A program made the position numbers and the translations under genes. A DNA stretch of 64,000 nucleotides, taken from assembly GCA_963787135.1 (NCBI GenBank), contig CAWBBW010000046.1:52177-116176 (forward strand), in the 5' to 3' direction. The notes under the pieces are model-generated. The model did no database searches. It was given only the letters and a program-made list of their open reading frames with translations, and was not told the origin of the DNA. Each line of letters begins with the position of its first letter. Position 1 is the first letter of the stretch. Shown here piece by piece: positions 42,416-51,743 of this stretch. Source of the stretch: Roseiarcus sp963787135 (GTDB lineage Bacteria; Pseudomonadota; Alphaproteobacteria; Rhizobiales; Beijerinckiaceae).

Positions 42416-42563
42416 AAGTCCGTCCTCCCATGGCTAAGAGAGCAAGCTGATGGCTCGACAATCCCAGCCTTGTCGTTATCATGCCGCTGTTCTCGGCATG
42501 AATTTCCTAACGATGTTTTGCTGCCAATAGTCAAGGCTTGGCGGCGAAAGACTTGTAACTGAT

Positions 42564-44123
42564 TTACCGCGCGTGGCCGAGCCGCGAGACGGCCAGCGCG
42601 ACCGTCTCGCCCAGCCCGCCGCCGGCGTCGAGCGCGCTCCACCCCTTTTCGCCGAGCGGCTCGGCGCGCTGGCCGCGGGCGATTGCTGCATCGGCGTCCG
42701 ACGCGTCGGCCCCGCGAGCGGCGACCCGCGCGAGGCGCGTCTCGAGCGGAGCCTCGAGAAACAGGCCGTCGAAGGCGACGCCAAGCTCGGCGGCGATGCT
42801 CGCCGCCGCCTTTCGCTCTTGCGCCGCCGAGAATGTCGCGTCGAGCACGACAGCCTGCCCTGCCCTCAAGGCGCGCCGGGCCTTGTCGCCGATCAGCCGG
42901 TAGACGGTGCGCGTAACCTCCGGCGCATAGGCCGAAGCGGTGAGATGCGCGGTCTCGTCGACGCCGAACATCGCCTTGCGCTCGACGTCGCTGCGGAGCA
43001 GAAGCGCGCCCGGCGCACGGCCAAGCTGCGGCGCGAGCGCGGCGGCGAGCGCGCTTTTTCCGGCGCCCGACAGTCCGCCGACCGCAACGAGCCGCGGCGG
43101 GACATAAGCCAGAAATCCGGCGGCGCTGTCGAAATAGCGGCGCGCGAGCTTCAGCGCCTCGTCGCGCTGAGCGCCCTCCATGCGCTCGGCGCCGGCCGCC
43201 TCGACCTTTGCCCGGATTGCGGCGCGCAGGCTCATGAACAGGGGCAGCGCGGCGAGGCCGCCGAGCGCTTCGGGCGGCTCGGGGCCAAGATAGCGGTTGA
43301 TGAGCCGGTTCGCCGCGCCGCGCAAGGAGCGCTCCTCCAGATCCATCAGCAGGAACGCCAGATCGTAGAGCACGTCGCCGCTCGCCACGTCGTCGGAGAA
43401 CTCGACCGCGTCGAAGAGCGTCGGCTCGCCGTCGATGAGGACGATGTTGCGCAGGTGCAGGTCGCCGTGGCATCGGCGGGTAAATCCGGCCGCCCCGCGC
43501 GCCAGCATGAGAGGCCTTGCGATGGCGAAGGCGAGGCGAGAATCGTGGGTGAGCTGGCGCGCTTTCGCGGGCGGGAAGAGGCCGGGCCATTCCGCGAAGG
43601 CGGCGGCGTTCTGCTCGATATAGGTTTCGATGGCATGGGCGGCGCGCGCGGGGTCGCGCAGCGGCGCGCGCGCATGGGACCGGCAGATCGCGAGCGCGAG
43701 CTTGTCGATGATCACGTCGGGGACGCCGCCGCTTTCGGCGATGCGGTCGAGCGTCGCGCTCTCGTCGAAGCGGCGCATATGCGTGACCCATTCGACCACT
43801 TCGCCTGAGCCGCCGATCGCGAGCGTCTTCCCCTCGCGCACGATCGGAAGCGCCTCGAGATAGATCCACGGCGCATTCTCCCGATTGACCGCGATTTCCG
43901 CCTCGCAGGCCTCATGGCGCTTCTCAAGCGTCGAGAGATCCATGAACGGGAACTTGACCGCGCGCTTGACCTTGTAGACCTCGGGGCCGGCGAGGAAGAC
44001 GACCGCGCTCGCCGTGTCGACGCGCTTCACAGCCTTGCTGAGGCCATGGGTTCGCGGGTCGGCAAGAAAGCGGAACGCCTCGGCCTGCGGGTCGGCGGAA
44101 TCGCGGGAATGGCTGGAAGTCAT
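42564..44123 (-). CDS. Bifunctional aminoglycoside phosphotransferase-like / P-loop kinase protein
   Basis: 519 residues from ATG 44123. The first half is APH-like: catalytic loop RRCHGDLHLRNIVLIDG and metal DAVEFSDDV. The second half is a P-loop kinase with Walker A GLSGAGKSALAAAL (about residue 350) and VVLDATFSAAQERKAA. Proteins with this fusion are widespread in proteobacteria, and their substrate is unknown; resistance to aminoglycosides is not implied. A degraded copy of its N-terminal region lies at 49021-49186. Confidence 0.85.
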   Translation of the reverse strand: MTSSHSRDSADPQAEAFRFLADPRTHGLSKAVKRVDTASAVVFLAGPEVYKVKRAVKFPFMDLSTLEKRHEACEAEIAVNRENAPWIYLEALPIVREGKTLAIGGSGEVVEWVTHMRRFDESATLDRIAESGGVPDVIIDKLALAICRSHARAPLRDPARAAHAIETYIEQNAAAFAEWPGLFPPAKARQLTHDSRLAFAIARPLMLARGAAGFTRRCHGDLHLRNIVLIDGEPTLFDAVEFSDDVASGDVLYDLAFLLMDLEERSLRGAANRLINRYLGPEPPEALGGLAALPLFMSLRAAIRAKVEAAGAERMEGAQRDEALKLARRYFDSAAGFLAYVPPRLVAVGGLSGAGKSALAAALAPQLGRAPGALLLRSDVERKAMFGVDETAHLTASAYAPEVTRTVYRLIGDKARRALRAGQAVVLDATFSAAQERKAAASIAAELGVAFDGLFLEAPLETRLARVAARGADASDADAAIARGQRAEPLGEKGWSALDAGGGLGETVALAVSRLGHAR

Positions 44124-44197
44124 CGGTCGTCCGCAGGCAATTGCGCTCAACGTTCCGGCGAAGGCGCCAACCGCGCCCCCTCCACCGCCCTTCGGGT

Positions 44198-44326
44198 GGT
44201 CCCCCTCCCCCGCGCTTCGCGCAAGGGAAGATATCCTCCCCTGCGAAGCGGCTGCGAAGCGGGGGAGGGGGACCATGCCATAGCCCGTCGAAAGACGGGC
44301 GTCGTTAACGACGCCCTATGGCATGG
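44198..44326. repeat. Composite fold-back element: long C/G stem plus three-way-junction palindrome
   Basis: First part: GGTCCCCCTCCCCCGC (44198-44213) pairs perfectly with GCGGGGGAGGGGGACC (44259-44274). Second part: CCATGCCATAG (44273-44283) pairs with CTATGGCATGG (44316-44326); inside are two perfect hairpins, CCCGTC-GAAA-GACGGG (44284-44299) and CGTCG-TTAA-CGACG (44300-44313). It fills the 326-bp space between divergent genes. Confidence 0.75.
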
Positions 44327-44449
44327 TGGAGAAGGCAGGCAACCAACTCTACCTAAAACGATCGCCCTGTGCGATTTGGTCGCGGCTTTGAACTGTGCTT
44401 GCATCGCCCTGCCCTCCCGAACAACGTGGCCCCCGGGAAAAGGTATCCA

Positions 44450-45277
44450 ATGACAAAAGCCGTCCTGATTACCGGGTGCTCGACCGGCATTGGCCGGGCC
44501 GCCGCGCATCTCTTCGCCAAGCGCGGCTTCAGCGTCACCGCCACGATGCGGCGGACGGAAGACGCGGGCGATCTGGCCGCCGCTGAAAATGTGCGCGTGG
44601 AGCCGCTCGACGTCGTCGACGTCGCTTCGGTCGAGCGAGCCGTCGCGCGCACGCTTGAGGCCTTCGGCAGGCTCGACGTCGTGGTCAATAACGCGGGATT
44701 CGGCGCTTTCGGTCCGTTCGAAACCGCGACGCCCGAGCTGATCGAGCGCCAGATCGGCACCAATCTCATCGGCGTCTTCAACGTGACCCGCGCCGCGCTG
44801 CCGACCATGCGCGCGCAAAAGTCCGGCGTGATCGTCAATATCTCGTCGATCGGCGGGCTCACCACGTTTCCGCTGAACGCGATCTACCATGCGACCAAAT
44901 ATGCGGTCGTCGGCTTCACCGAGGACCTCAACTTCGAGCTCGCGCCGTTCGGGATCCGCGCCAAGGTGGTGGCGCCGGGCGGCGTCGCCACCGACTTCGC
45001 CACCCGCTCGCTGTCGCTCACGTTCCAGGGCGACGGCGGACCTTACGCGGATACTATCGCCAAAGTCGCGGCGACCTTCCGGTCGAGGGCGGCCGCGGGC
45101 GGCCATTCGAAGCCCGAGGCGATCGCGGAAACGATTTTCGAAGCCGCCACCGACGACCTCCCGCATGTGCTTTACGTCGCCGGTCCGGACGCGATCGCTC
45201 TGCTCGAGCGGCGCGCCAAGATGACCGACGGGGATTACCTCAAGATGATGAGAGACAATTTCGGCCTTTCCAGCTAG
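44450..45277 (+). CDS. SDR-family oxidoreductase
   Basis: 275 residues. NAD(P) motif TGCSTGIGRAAAHLFAK, VVNNAGFGAFG and catalytic YHATKYAVVGF (Tyr-x-x-x-Lys), with Ser in VNISSIGG. The classic SDR family, of the type often annotated as retinol or sterol dehydrogenase-like; substrate unknown. 68 bp before the MaoC-Pta gene, so possibly cotranscribed. Confidence 0.85.
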   Translation: MTKAVLITGCSTGIGRAAAHLFAKRGFSVTATMRRTEDAGDLAAAENVRVEPLDVVDVASVERAVARTLEAFGRLDVVVNNAGFGAFGPFETATPELIERQIGTNLIGVFNVTRAALPTMRAQKSGVIVNISSIGGLTTFPLNAIYHATKYAVVGFTEDLNFELAPFGIRAKVVAPGGVATDFATRSLSLTFQGDGGPYADTIAKVAATFRSRAAAGGHSKPEAIAETIFEAATDDLPHVLYVAGPDAIALLERRAKMTDGDYLKMMRDNFGLSS

Positions 45278-45345
45278 ATCGGCGTCAATTGCCGGCGGCA
45301 GCCTACTCACTTCCGCCGCAACTCGCCGTGTCGAGCTGGGTGCCC

Positions 45346-46740
45346 ATGTCCTCTATCGAGAACCGTTCGTTCAACGCGCTCGAGGTCGGCGAGGAAGTGC
45401 GCCTCGTCCACACGCTGTCGTCGGAAGACTTCTCCCTGCTCGCCACCCAGGCGGCGACGATCGGCGCCGGAATCGTCGACCCGACCATCGTGGCGACCCG
45501 CGCCTTTAGCAGCGACGCGGCGCAAAACGGCTGGGGGGCCGCCCTGCTCAACGCGCTGATCGCGGGCCGGCTTCCCGGCGCGGGCTCCAAGCTCGTCCGC
45601 CAGACCGTCGAGACGATGACCGCGGCTCAGCCCGGCGACGTGATGACGATCGCCGCCAAAGTGATGGCGAAAACGCTCGAGGGACGGCGGGTGACGATTG
45701 AAGTGCGCGCGACCAATCAGCACGGCGAAATGGCCATGGCGGCCTCAGCCGAGATCGTCGCGCCAAAGACAACAGTCGCCGCCGAACCGCGCGCGGAATT
45801 CGTCGAGCAGATGCGTGAGAAGGGACGGCGCTACAAGATTCTCATCGAGGCCACCCGCGACATGAAGCCCCTCAAGACCGCGGTCGTTCATCCAGTGGAC
45901 ATCGCCTCGCTGACTGGCGCGATCGAAGCGGCGCGCGCGGATTTGATGGAGCCGATTCTGGTCGGTCCTGAAGCCAAGATCAGGCGCGCAGCCGAAGCGG
46001 GCAATATCGATATCGCAGGCTATCCGATCGTCTCGACCGAGCACAGCCACGCTGCGGCCGACAAGGCGGTGGCGATGGCGCGGTCGGGGGAAGTCGAAGC
46101 GCTGATGAAGGGCGCCCTTCACACCGACGAACTGATGCGAGCGGTGGTTGCGACCGATACCGGTCTCCGCACGGCGCGGCGGATCAGCCACGTGTTCGCC
46201 ATCGACGCGCCGGCCTATCCGAGGCCCCTCTTCATCACCGACGCGGCGGTCACCATCTATCCGACCCTGCTGGACAAGCGCGACATCGTCCAGAACGCCA
46301 TCGACCTCGCGATCGCGCTCGGCATCCTGACGCCGCGGGTGGCGATCCTGTCGGCGGTCGAGACCGTTTCGCCCGACATCCGCTCGACCATCGACGCAGC
46401 GGCGCTCTGCAAAATGGCCGACCGCGGCCAGATCACCGGCGGCATCCTCGACGGGCCGCTCGCTTTCGACAATGCGGTTTCGCAGGAGGCGGCGCGCACC
46501 AAGGGAATCGTGTCGCCGGTCGCGGGCCAGGCCGACATTCTCATCGTTCCCGACCTCGAGGCCGGCAACATGCTGGCCAAGCAGGTCGTCTATCTCGCTG
46601 ACGCGGAAATGGCCGGAATCGTGCTCGGCGCCCGGGTTCCGATCATGCTGACCAGCCGCGCCGACAACACCATCGCCCGCCTCGGCTCCTGCGCGATCGC
46701 GCTGATCCTGGCGCGTCACCGCGAGGCGAGGAGCGCCTAA
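45346..46740 (+). CDS. Bifunctional enoyl-CoA hydratase (MaoC-like) / phosphate acetyl-butyryltransferase
   Basis: 464 residues. The first 135 residues form a MaoC-like hot-dog domain (LVHTLSSEDFSLLATQA; AQNGWGAALLNALIAGRLPG). The rest is a phosphotransacetylase/phosphotransbutyrylase domain (MKPLKTAVVHPVDIASL; ILSAVETVSPDIRST; GILDGPLAFDNAVS). In many Hyphomicrobiales this fusion is followed by an acetate/propionate kinase and fabI; here neither follows. It would convert an acyl-CoA to acyl phosphate. ATG 45346 begins the domain; no strong ribosome site. Confidence 0.86.
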   Translation: MSSIENRSFNALEVGEEVRLVHTLSSEDFSLLATQAATIGAGIVDPTIVATRAFSSDAAQNGWGAALLNALIAGRLPGAGSKLVRQTVETMTAAQPGDVMTIAAKVMAKTLEGRRVTIEVRATNQHGEMAMAASAEIVAPKTTVAAEPRAEFVEQMREKGRRYKILIEATRDMKPLKTAVVHPVDIASLTGAIEAARADLMEPILVGPEAKIRRAAEAGNIDIAGYPIVSTEHSHAAADKAVAMARSGEVEALMKGALHTDELMRAVVATDTGLRTARRISHVFAIDAPAYPRPLFITDAAVTIYPTLLDKRDIVQNAIDLAIALGILTPRVAILSAVETVSPDIRSTIDAAALCKMADRGQITGGILDGPLAFDNAVSQEAARTKGIVSPVAGQADILIVPDLEAGNMLAKQVVYLADAEMAGIVLGARVPIMLTSRADNTIARLGSCAIALILARHREARSA

Positions 46741-46922
46741 GCCGGCGATGCGGATGAGCCGCGGACCGAGGGCCGGCGGGTGAGGTTTCCTTCGATCTCA
46801 GCCCCCGATCACGAATGGGTGCGACGGCGCGGCCGAATCCGAGTTTCCGAATTCGGGTCTTCGTCGGATAATCGGCTCTGTCGTCATTGAGGCGATGACC
46901 TGGGAAGAGTGGATATTCGGCG

Positions 46923-47807
46923 ATGACCTCCTCTGAGGAAAGATTGACGATTGCCTTTATTGGACTCGGCAAGATGGGCGCTGCGATGGCCGCCAACATC
47001 ACGCGGGCCGGCCATCCCCTGGTTGTCTGGAACCGTTCTCCGGATAAGGCGGCGCCGCTCCTCGACCTTGGCGCGAGGCTCGCCAAAACCCCCGCGGCAG
47101 CCGCGGCCGAGGCCGATATTGTGATTTCGAGCCTGGCGGACGACGGCGCGGTGAAGACTATTGTATCAGAGCCGGACGGCGTTCTGGCGGGCCTGCGGCC
47201 CGGCGGCATTCACATCGGCACGAGCACCATATCGCCGACGCTGTCCGATGAACTGGGACGGATGCACGCAGCAGCCGGGCGCTGCTACATCGCAGGACCA
47301 GTCGTTGGCCGGGTAACCGCCGCCGAGGCGGCTCAACTGGTGACTTTCGTTGCTGGCGACGCCGAGCGGATTGAGGCCTCGCGATCCGTCATTTCGGCTT
47401 ATGCGCCTCGGATATTCGTTGTCGGCGAACGTCCAGGCCAGGCGTCGATCGCCAAGCTCATCGCCAATTTTCTGGGCGTCTCTGGCATCGATCTGATCGG
47501 TCAGTCCCTCGCTTGGGCCGAAAAATCAGGCCTCCCCACGGCCCTGGTCGCGCAAATGTTGTCCGGTTTTTTCGCCAACCCGGCGACGCGGGAGTACGTG
47601 ACCAAGATCGGCGAGCACGACTTCGACACTGTAGGCTTCACCGCCTCCGGCGGGCTCAAGGATGTCGAATTGATGATCGCCGCCGCGCAAGAGGTGAAGC
47701 TGAGGCTTTCAAGCGCGGAGGCGGTACGCACAAAGCTCGAAGCCTCGATCGGACGCGGGTGGAAGAACAAGGATTGGAGCTGCTTCACCGACATCGACCG
47801 CGGTTAG
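46923..47807 (+). CDS. NAD(P)-dependent oxidoreductase, 3-hydroxyisobutyrate dehydrogenase-like
   Basis: 294 residues of the 6-phosphogluconate dehydrogenase-like (beta-hydroxyacid dehydrogenase) superfamily. Rossmann motif IAFIGLGKMGAAMAANITRAG, substrate loop VVGRVTAAEAAQL (the equivalent of the D-A-P-V-S-G segment reads AGPVVGR), and catalytic Lys region ASIAKLIANFLG. Reduction or oxidation of a small 3-hydroxyacid is expected; glyoxylate/succinic semialdehyde-type reductases share this fold. Confidence 0.83.
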   Translation: MTSSEERLTIAFIGLGKMGAAMAANITRAGHPLVVWNRSPDKAAPLLDLGARLAKTPAAAAAEADIVISSLADDGAVKTIVSEPDGVLAGLRPGGIHIGTSTISPTLSDELGRMHAAAGRCYIAGPVVGRVTAAEAAQLVTFVAGDAERIEASRSVISAYAPRIFVVGERPGQASIAKLIANFLGVSGIDLIGQSLAWAEKSGLPTALVAQMLSGFFANPATREYVTKIGEHDFDTVGFTASGGLKDVELMIAAAQEVKLRLSSAEAVRTKLEASIGRGWKNKDWSCFTDIDRG

Positions 47808-47864
47808 CCAAAATTCGGCGCTGCCGCCGACCTGACGCTTCGATCGTCGCACGAGAGAATCCCC

Positions 47865-48992
47865 ATGCATCGCAGCGAGAGCGGCCAGCTTCGGCTGGCG
47901 GATCGTCCCGCCGATTACAAGAGACTTGGCATCGCCCCCGTCAAGGTGGCGGAGTTTGAGGACGGTCAACGGATCGGCACGGAGCGTGGCTGCTATGAAT
48001 GGTGGTACTTCGACGCCCATCTCGACAATGGCGCGACCATCGTCGTGGTTTTCTACACCAAGCCCAATGTCAGCCCCAACAGTCCTCTCGCGCCGAGGAT
48101 CACCATCAACATCACTCTGCCTGACGGCCGCATCTTCGATAAGCTTCTCGACGCCAGGCCGGAGTTGTTCAGCGCTTCGGAGTCCGGTTGCGACGTCAGG
48201 ATCGGAACGAACCGCTTCGTCGGCGATCTCCATCGCTACCGCATCACGGCGACCATCGAGGAGATATCGGTCGATATCGAATTGACGGGAAAGGTCCGCG
48301 CCTGGCGCCCGAAATCTGGGCATCTCTATTTTGGCGCCGAAGGGCAAGAAAAACTCTTCGCCTGGCTTCCCTCGGTCCCTCAGGGGCTGGCGAGCGTCCG
48401 CTACAGCATCGGCAATGAGGAACACCGCGCCTCCGGCAGCGGATATCATGATCACAATTGGGGCGACGTCCCCATGCAGACGCTCATCCACAACTGGTAC
48501 TGGGCGCGCGCCAGCGCCGGTCCCTATACGATCATCGCATCAACCATCACAGCTGCCGCCGCCTACGGCCACGGAACGCAGATCGTCTACATGCTGGCCA
48601 AGGACGGCAGGATCATCGCCGACGACGACGCCAAAGTATCCTTCGAGTTGGATCGCGTCACCATCGACGGCAAGACCGGCAAGCCGGTGGCGGATGTCAT
48701 GCACTACACTTACCACGACGCCGAGACGCGCTATGTCGTGTCATTCGAGCGCCAGAAGACCATTCTGCAAGCCATCCTTACCGAGCGCGCGCCGCTGCTC
48801 AAGCGGATCATCGCCCGGCTGGTCGGCTTTGACGGCGCCTATCATCGCTTCATCGGCAAGGTCACGATCGAGAAGTTCGAGGGGCGCGCGCGTTTGGAGA
48901 GCTTCGAAGATCGCGCCATCTGGGAACTGATGTATTTCGGCAAGGCGCGACTTCAGGGCATAGCGTTGTACAACTCTACAACGCACGCATGA
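47865..48992 (+). CDS. CrtC/AttH-like lipocalin-fold protein (hydroxyneurosporene synthase-like)
   Basis: 375 residues with the CrtC/AttH landmarks YEWWYFDAHLDNGATIVV and GSGYHDHNWGDVPMQ, and a second beta-domain. Carotenoid 1,2-hydratase CrtC of purple bacteria belongs to this family, as do proteins of unknown function in non-phototrophs. There is no other carotenoid gene nearby, so carotenoid hydration is possible but unproven. GAGAGA stands before the ATG. It follows the 3-hydroxyisobutyrate dehydrogenase-like gene by 57 bp. Confidence 0.72.
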   Translation: MHRSESGQLRLADRPADYKRLGIAPVKVAEFEDGQRIGTERGCYEWWYFDAHLDNGATIVVVFYTKPNVSPNSPLAPRITINITLPDGRIFDKLLDARPELFSASESGCDVRIGTNRFVGDLHRYRITATIEEISVDIELTGKVRAWRPKSGHLYFGAEGQEKLFAWLPSVPQGLASVRYSIGNEEHRASGSGYHDHNWGDVPMQTLIHNWYWARASAGPYTIIASTITAAAAYGHGTQIVYMLAKDGRIIADDDAKVSFELDRVTIDGKTGKPVADVMHYTYHDAETRYVVSFERQKTILQAILTERAPLLKRIIARLVGFDGAYHRFIGKVTIEKFEGRARLESFEDRAIWELMYFGKARLQGIALYNSTTHA

Positions 48993-49020
48993 ACGAAGCC
49001 GGCGCGATGGCGTGCGCCTA

Positions 49021-49186
49021 TCAGCGGACGGAGACGACGGGCCGCGATCCCGATTGCCGCGTGAGGGTCTCGCCCTGGCGGACGATCGGCACCGCATCGA
49101 GATAGATCCCCGGCGCATTCTCCCGGTTGACCGCGATTTCGGCCTCGCAGGCCTCTGCCTCAACTTTGGGGTGGATCGCACGACCG
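49021..49186 (-). pseudogene. Fragment of the APH-like/P-loop protein gene (second copy)
   Basis: On the minus strand the fragment encodes EACEAEIAVNRENAPGIYLD and AVPIVRQGETLT, then diverges and stops. The intact gene at 42564-44123 has EACEAEIAVNRENAPWIYLE and ALPIVREGKTLA. About 70 of 80 bases agree at DNA level around 49067-49146 versus 43846-43925. It lies downstream of the CrtC-like gene, in a 600-bp space otherwise without a gene. Confidence 0.75.
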
Positions 49187-49431
49187 CCCCCGCGGGCGAG
49201 AGCGGCCGCGCCAGGGCGGGGACTCGGGACAGATCACGAGTGCGTGAATCGATTTGCGGCGCTCAACCGGGCGGTTGCCCGGTTCGTCGAGTTTGAGCCT
49301 CACGGCTCTGCTTCGAGCGGCCGCCGGCATTGCCGCGGGATGACCCGCCGTCCGCGCATTTGGTCTCCGGCAATCGCTGACAACGCTCCGCTTCACGGCC
49401 GGGCAACGGTCTCGGCCCTCTCAGACGACCA

Positions 49432-49490
49432 ACAACCGTTGGTTGTATAGGCGCCAATTGTTAACTTTATGCTAGAAATGTGTTAACAAT
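49432..49490. promoter_or_regulatory. Inverted repeats in AT-rich region before the PEP-CTERM gene
   Basis: ATTGTTAAC (49457-49465) and GTTAACAAT (49482-49490) form a perfect 9-bp inverted repeat with a 16-bp spacer; ACAACC-GTT-GGTTGT (49432-49446) lies just upstream. The surrounding 49440-49590 is far richer in A/T than anything else nearby and lies 110-170 bp before the gene. Confidence 0.5.
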
Positions 49491-49601
49491 CTGTTACATT
49501 ACAATTATACAATGGCGACGTTACTATGCTAAGTAAGTTTACGAACTACCGTAATGTTTAGTGACAATATAACCGGGCGAGTGACTAAAGAGGAGATGGT
49601 C

Positions 49602-51054
49602 GTGAAGAAAGTAGAAGCTTCGGTAGCGCACGCGATCTTCACAACTGCCGCGATCGCGTGCGGGACGGCTACGGCCTTCGCTGGGCCGCCGCCCTTCACT
49701 CCCGGCGACCTCGTCATCAGCACTGTCACGGGCTCGACGCTCGATGAGGCTTCACCCATCATGCTCGACGAGTTCAGCCTGGGAAGCGGTGGTGGTTCGG
49801 CAAGTCCGGTCGGCGAGTTCACGCTGCCACAGACACAGCCCACCGGCAACTCGAACTGGGCGATCTCGGGAGAATACGGCTCGGCCTCGGAAGGCTTTCT
49901 CCAGGATTCGGTAGATCTCCGCTATCTCACCATCATGGGCTACGGGGTGAACGCGTCAACGTTCAATTCGGCGCCGCTTTCGACCTACGGAACCGCGGCG
50001 CTCGGACAGACGACGAGCCTCACCGGGGGAACATACACTACGGTGCCGCGCGTCGTCGCGCTGATTGGAGGCAATGGCAGCGTCGATACCACGACCGCGT
50101 TGACCGGCGTCTTCAATACCAACAATGCCCGCAGCGTCGTCACCGTCAATGGAACCTCGTTTTACGTATCCGGGCAAGGCGCGTCGAAAACCGACCCGAC
50201 ACAGGGTGTGTTCTACGCGACCCTTGGGTCGACAACCGCGACGGCGATCGACAACAGCACGGACACGCGCGCGGTCGAGATCAACAATGGGACGCTCTAC
50301 GTCTCACGCGACCAGAACCCGCCGGGCAGCGGCGGTCAAAACTTCACCAATGTTAGTAGTCTCGTTGGCCCCCACGGCTTGCCAACGTCGTCGGCCGGAC
50401 TCGTCGCGACGCACATCGTTCCGCCGGCTTCCCCCTTGTCCCTCGGCGGCAACAACGGCTCGATCAATCTCACCGCGAAGACCGCGAACGGGATCAACAA
50501 CTCGCGTATCGGCAACTTTGTCTATCTGAGCCCTGAAGAATTTTTCTTCGCGAAGTCCCGACGTGCTCTACGTCGCCGACAGCGGTCAGCCGAAGAACGG
50601 CAACCCCAACAAGGCGGCGCTCGGCGAGGGCGGCCTGCAGAAGTGGGTCTTGACCGGGGGCGTCTGGACTCTCGATTACGATCTCTACGCCGGTCTTAGC
50701 CTCGTCAACAACGCCGCCGCCAACCCAAGCGATCCTACCGCTCCCGGCGTCACCGGCCTACTCGGCCTGACCGGCGAGGTTGTCGGCGGGCAGGTTGAAC
50801 TGTTCGCAACGAGCTATGGCCTCAACGAACTGTCGCCGAGCTATCTGTACGAAATCACCGATACCCTCGCCGACACCAGTCCGGCGGTCGGCGAGATGTT
50901 CACCACGCTCTATTCGGCGCCTGCCGACATTTCGATCCGCGGGGTCGCTTTCGCGCCCCAGGTGCCGGAGGCGTCGACCTGGGCGATGATGCTCATCGGT
51001 TTCGCCGGCCTCGGCTTCGCGGCCTTCCGGCGCGCTAAGTTACTTTCTCCCTGA
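49602..51054 (+). CDS. PEP-CTERM sorting domain protein, single-base frameshift
   Basis: About 484 residues when one extra A near 50547 is removed (SPEEFFFA continues into SPDVLYVADSG). Signal peptide at the N-terminus (AIFTTAAIACGTATAFA). C-terminal VPEASTWAMMLIGFAGLGFA followed by FRRAK is the PEP-CTERM signal recognised by exosortase: a Pro-Glu motif, a membrane helix and arginines. The middle is Gly/Thr/Asn-rich, typical of exported surface or matrix proteins. A GTG at 49602 has GAGGAG at a good distance; an ATG six bases upstream abuts the GAGGAG. Exosortase genes are not in the window. Confidence 0.8.
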
Positions 51055-51127
51055 CCCGGAGCTAAAAATAACGGTCGCGGCAATTCGCCCGCGATCGAAC
51101 AGGCTGCCTGGCGCCGCTGTCCGGCGC

Positions 51128-51517
51128 TCATGGCTTCCGCTTCCAACTCTTGTTCACCGCGGTCGAGGCGTGAGTCTGCCCCATGCTGTTGTGATGGGTG
51201 GAAGCGGAGTTCTCCGTGTACGTATGTACGCCTCTGAGGCCGCCCGTCGCGACCGCGCCGTGCGCAATGACTCCGGCTCCCGCCGCCGACGGGCAGGACG
51301 AGAGGCTGGGCGTGCCGATGGAACCGGAAGGAGCGGTCGGTCCGGTATGCACCCCGGTCGCCGCGCTCGCACTGTGAACGCCGGTGTGCTGGTAGGTGGA
51401 CAACCCTCCGCACCCGGCAAGCGCCGGGCCCGATACGCCGATCAGGGCTGCGGCCACTAGCGGGCCCAGCAGCACCACACTCGACCTTAAGAGATGCCTG
51501 GACGCTCTGGTTTGCAT
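51128..51517 (-). CDS. Putative lipoprotein of unknown function
   Basis: 129 residues from ATG 51517 with GAGGAG upstream. Signal peptide ends in a lipobox: PALAGC with Cys36. The mature part is short and rich in Thr, Ser, His and Gly (TYQHTGVHSASAATGVHTG) without a known domain. Convergent with the PEP-CTERM gene. Confidence 0.65.
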   Translation of the reverse strand: MQTRASRHLLRSSVVLLGPLVAAALIGVSGPALAGCGGLSTYQHTGVHSASAATGVHTGPTAPSGSIGTPSLSSCPSAAGAGVIAHGAVATGGLRGVHTYTENSASTHHNSMGQTHASTAVNKSWKRKP

Positions 51518-51743
51518 GGCGATTCTCCTCACAGCACATCGGCGCAAGGGCGGCGGCCAGCATCGAACGTGGGATCAGGGCTGGTAGATGTCAACCAGCT
51601 CCTCGTGGGCGGGACGGTAAGCAACGGTAGGGTCGACCCCTCGTTGGCGGCCGGGCTGTCGCAGCACTGTCATGTGTGTCATTGAAAGGATCCTTGGCGC
51701 CGCGGTTCAGGGGCCTAAAGGCGGCAGAGAGGGAAGGCCAACC

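Noticed and set aside
42412..43869. 485-residue minus-strand open frame
   Set aside because: Arg/Ala-rich shadow in another frame of the APH-like gene; no domain.
49512..49553. Start of the PEP-CTERM protein at 49554
   Set aside because: The extra residues from 49554 to 49595 lack a ribosome site; GAGGAG at 49590 supports 49602 (or 49596).
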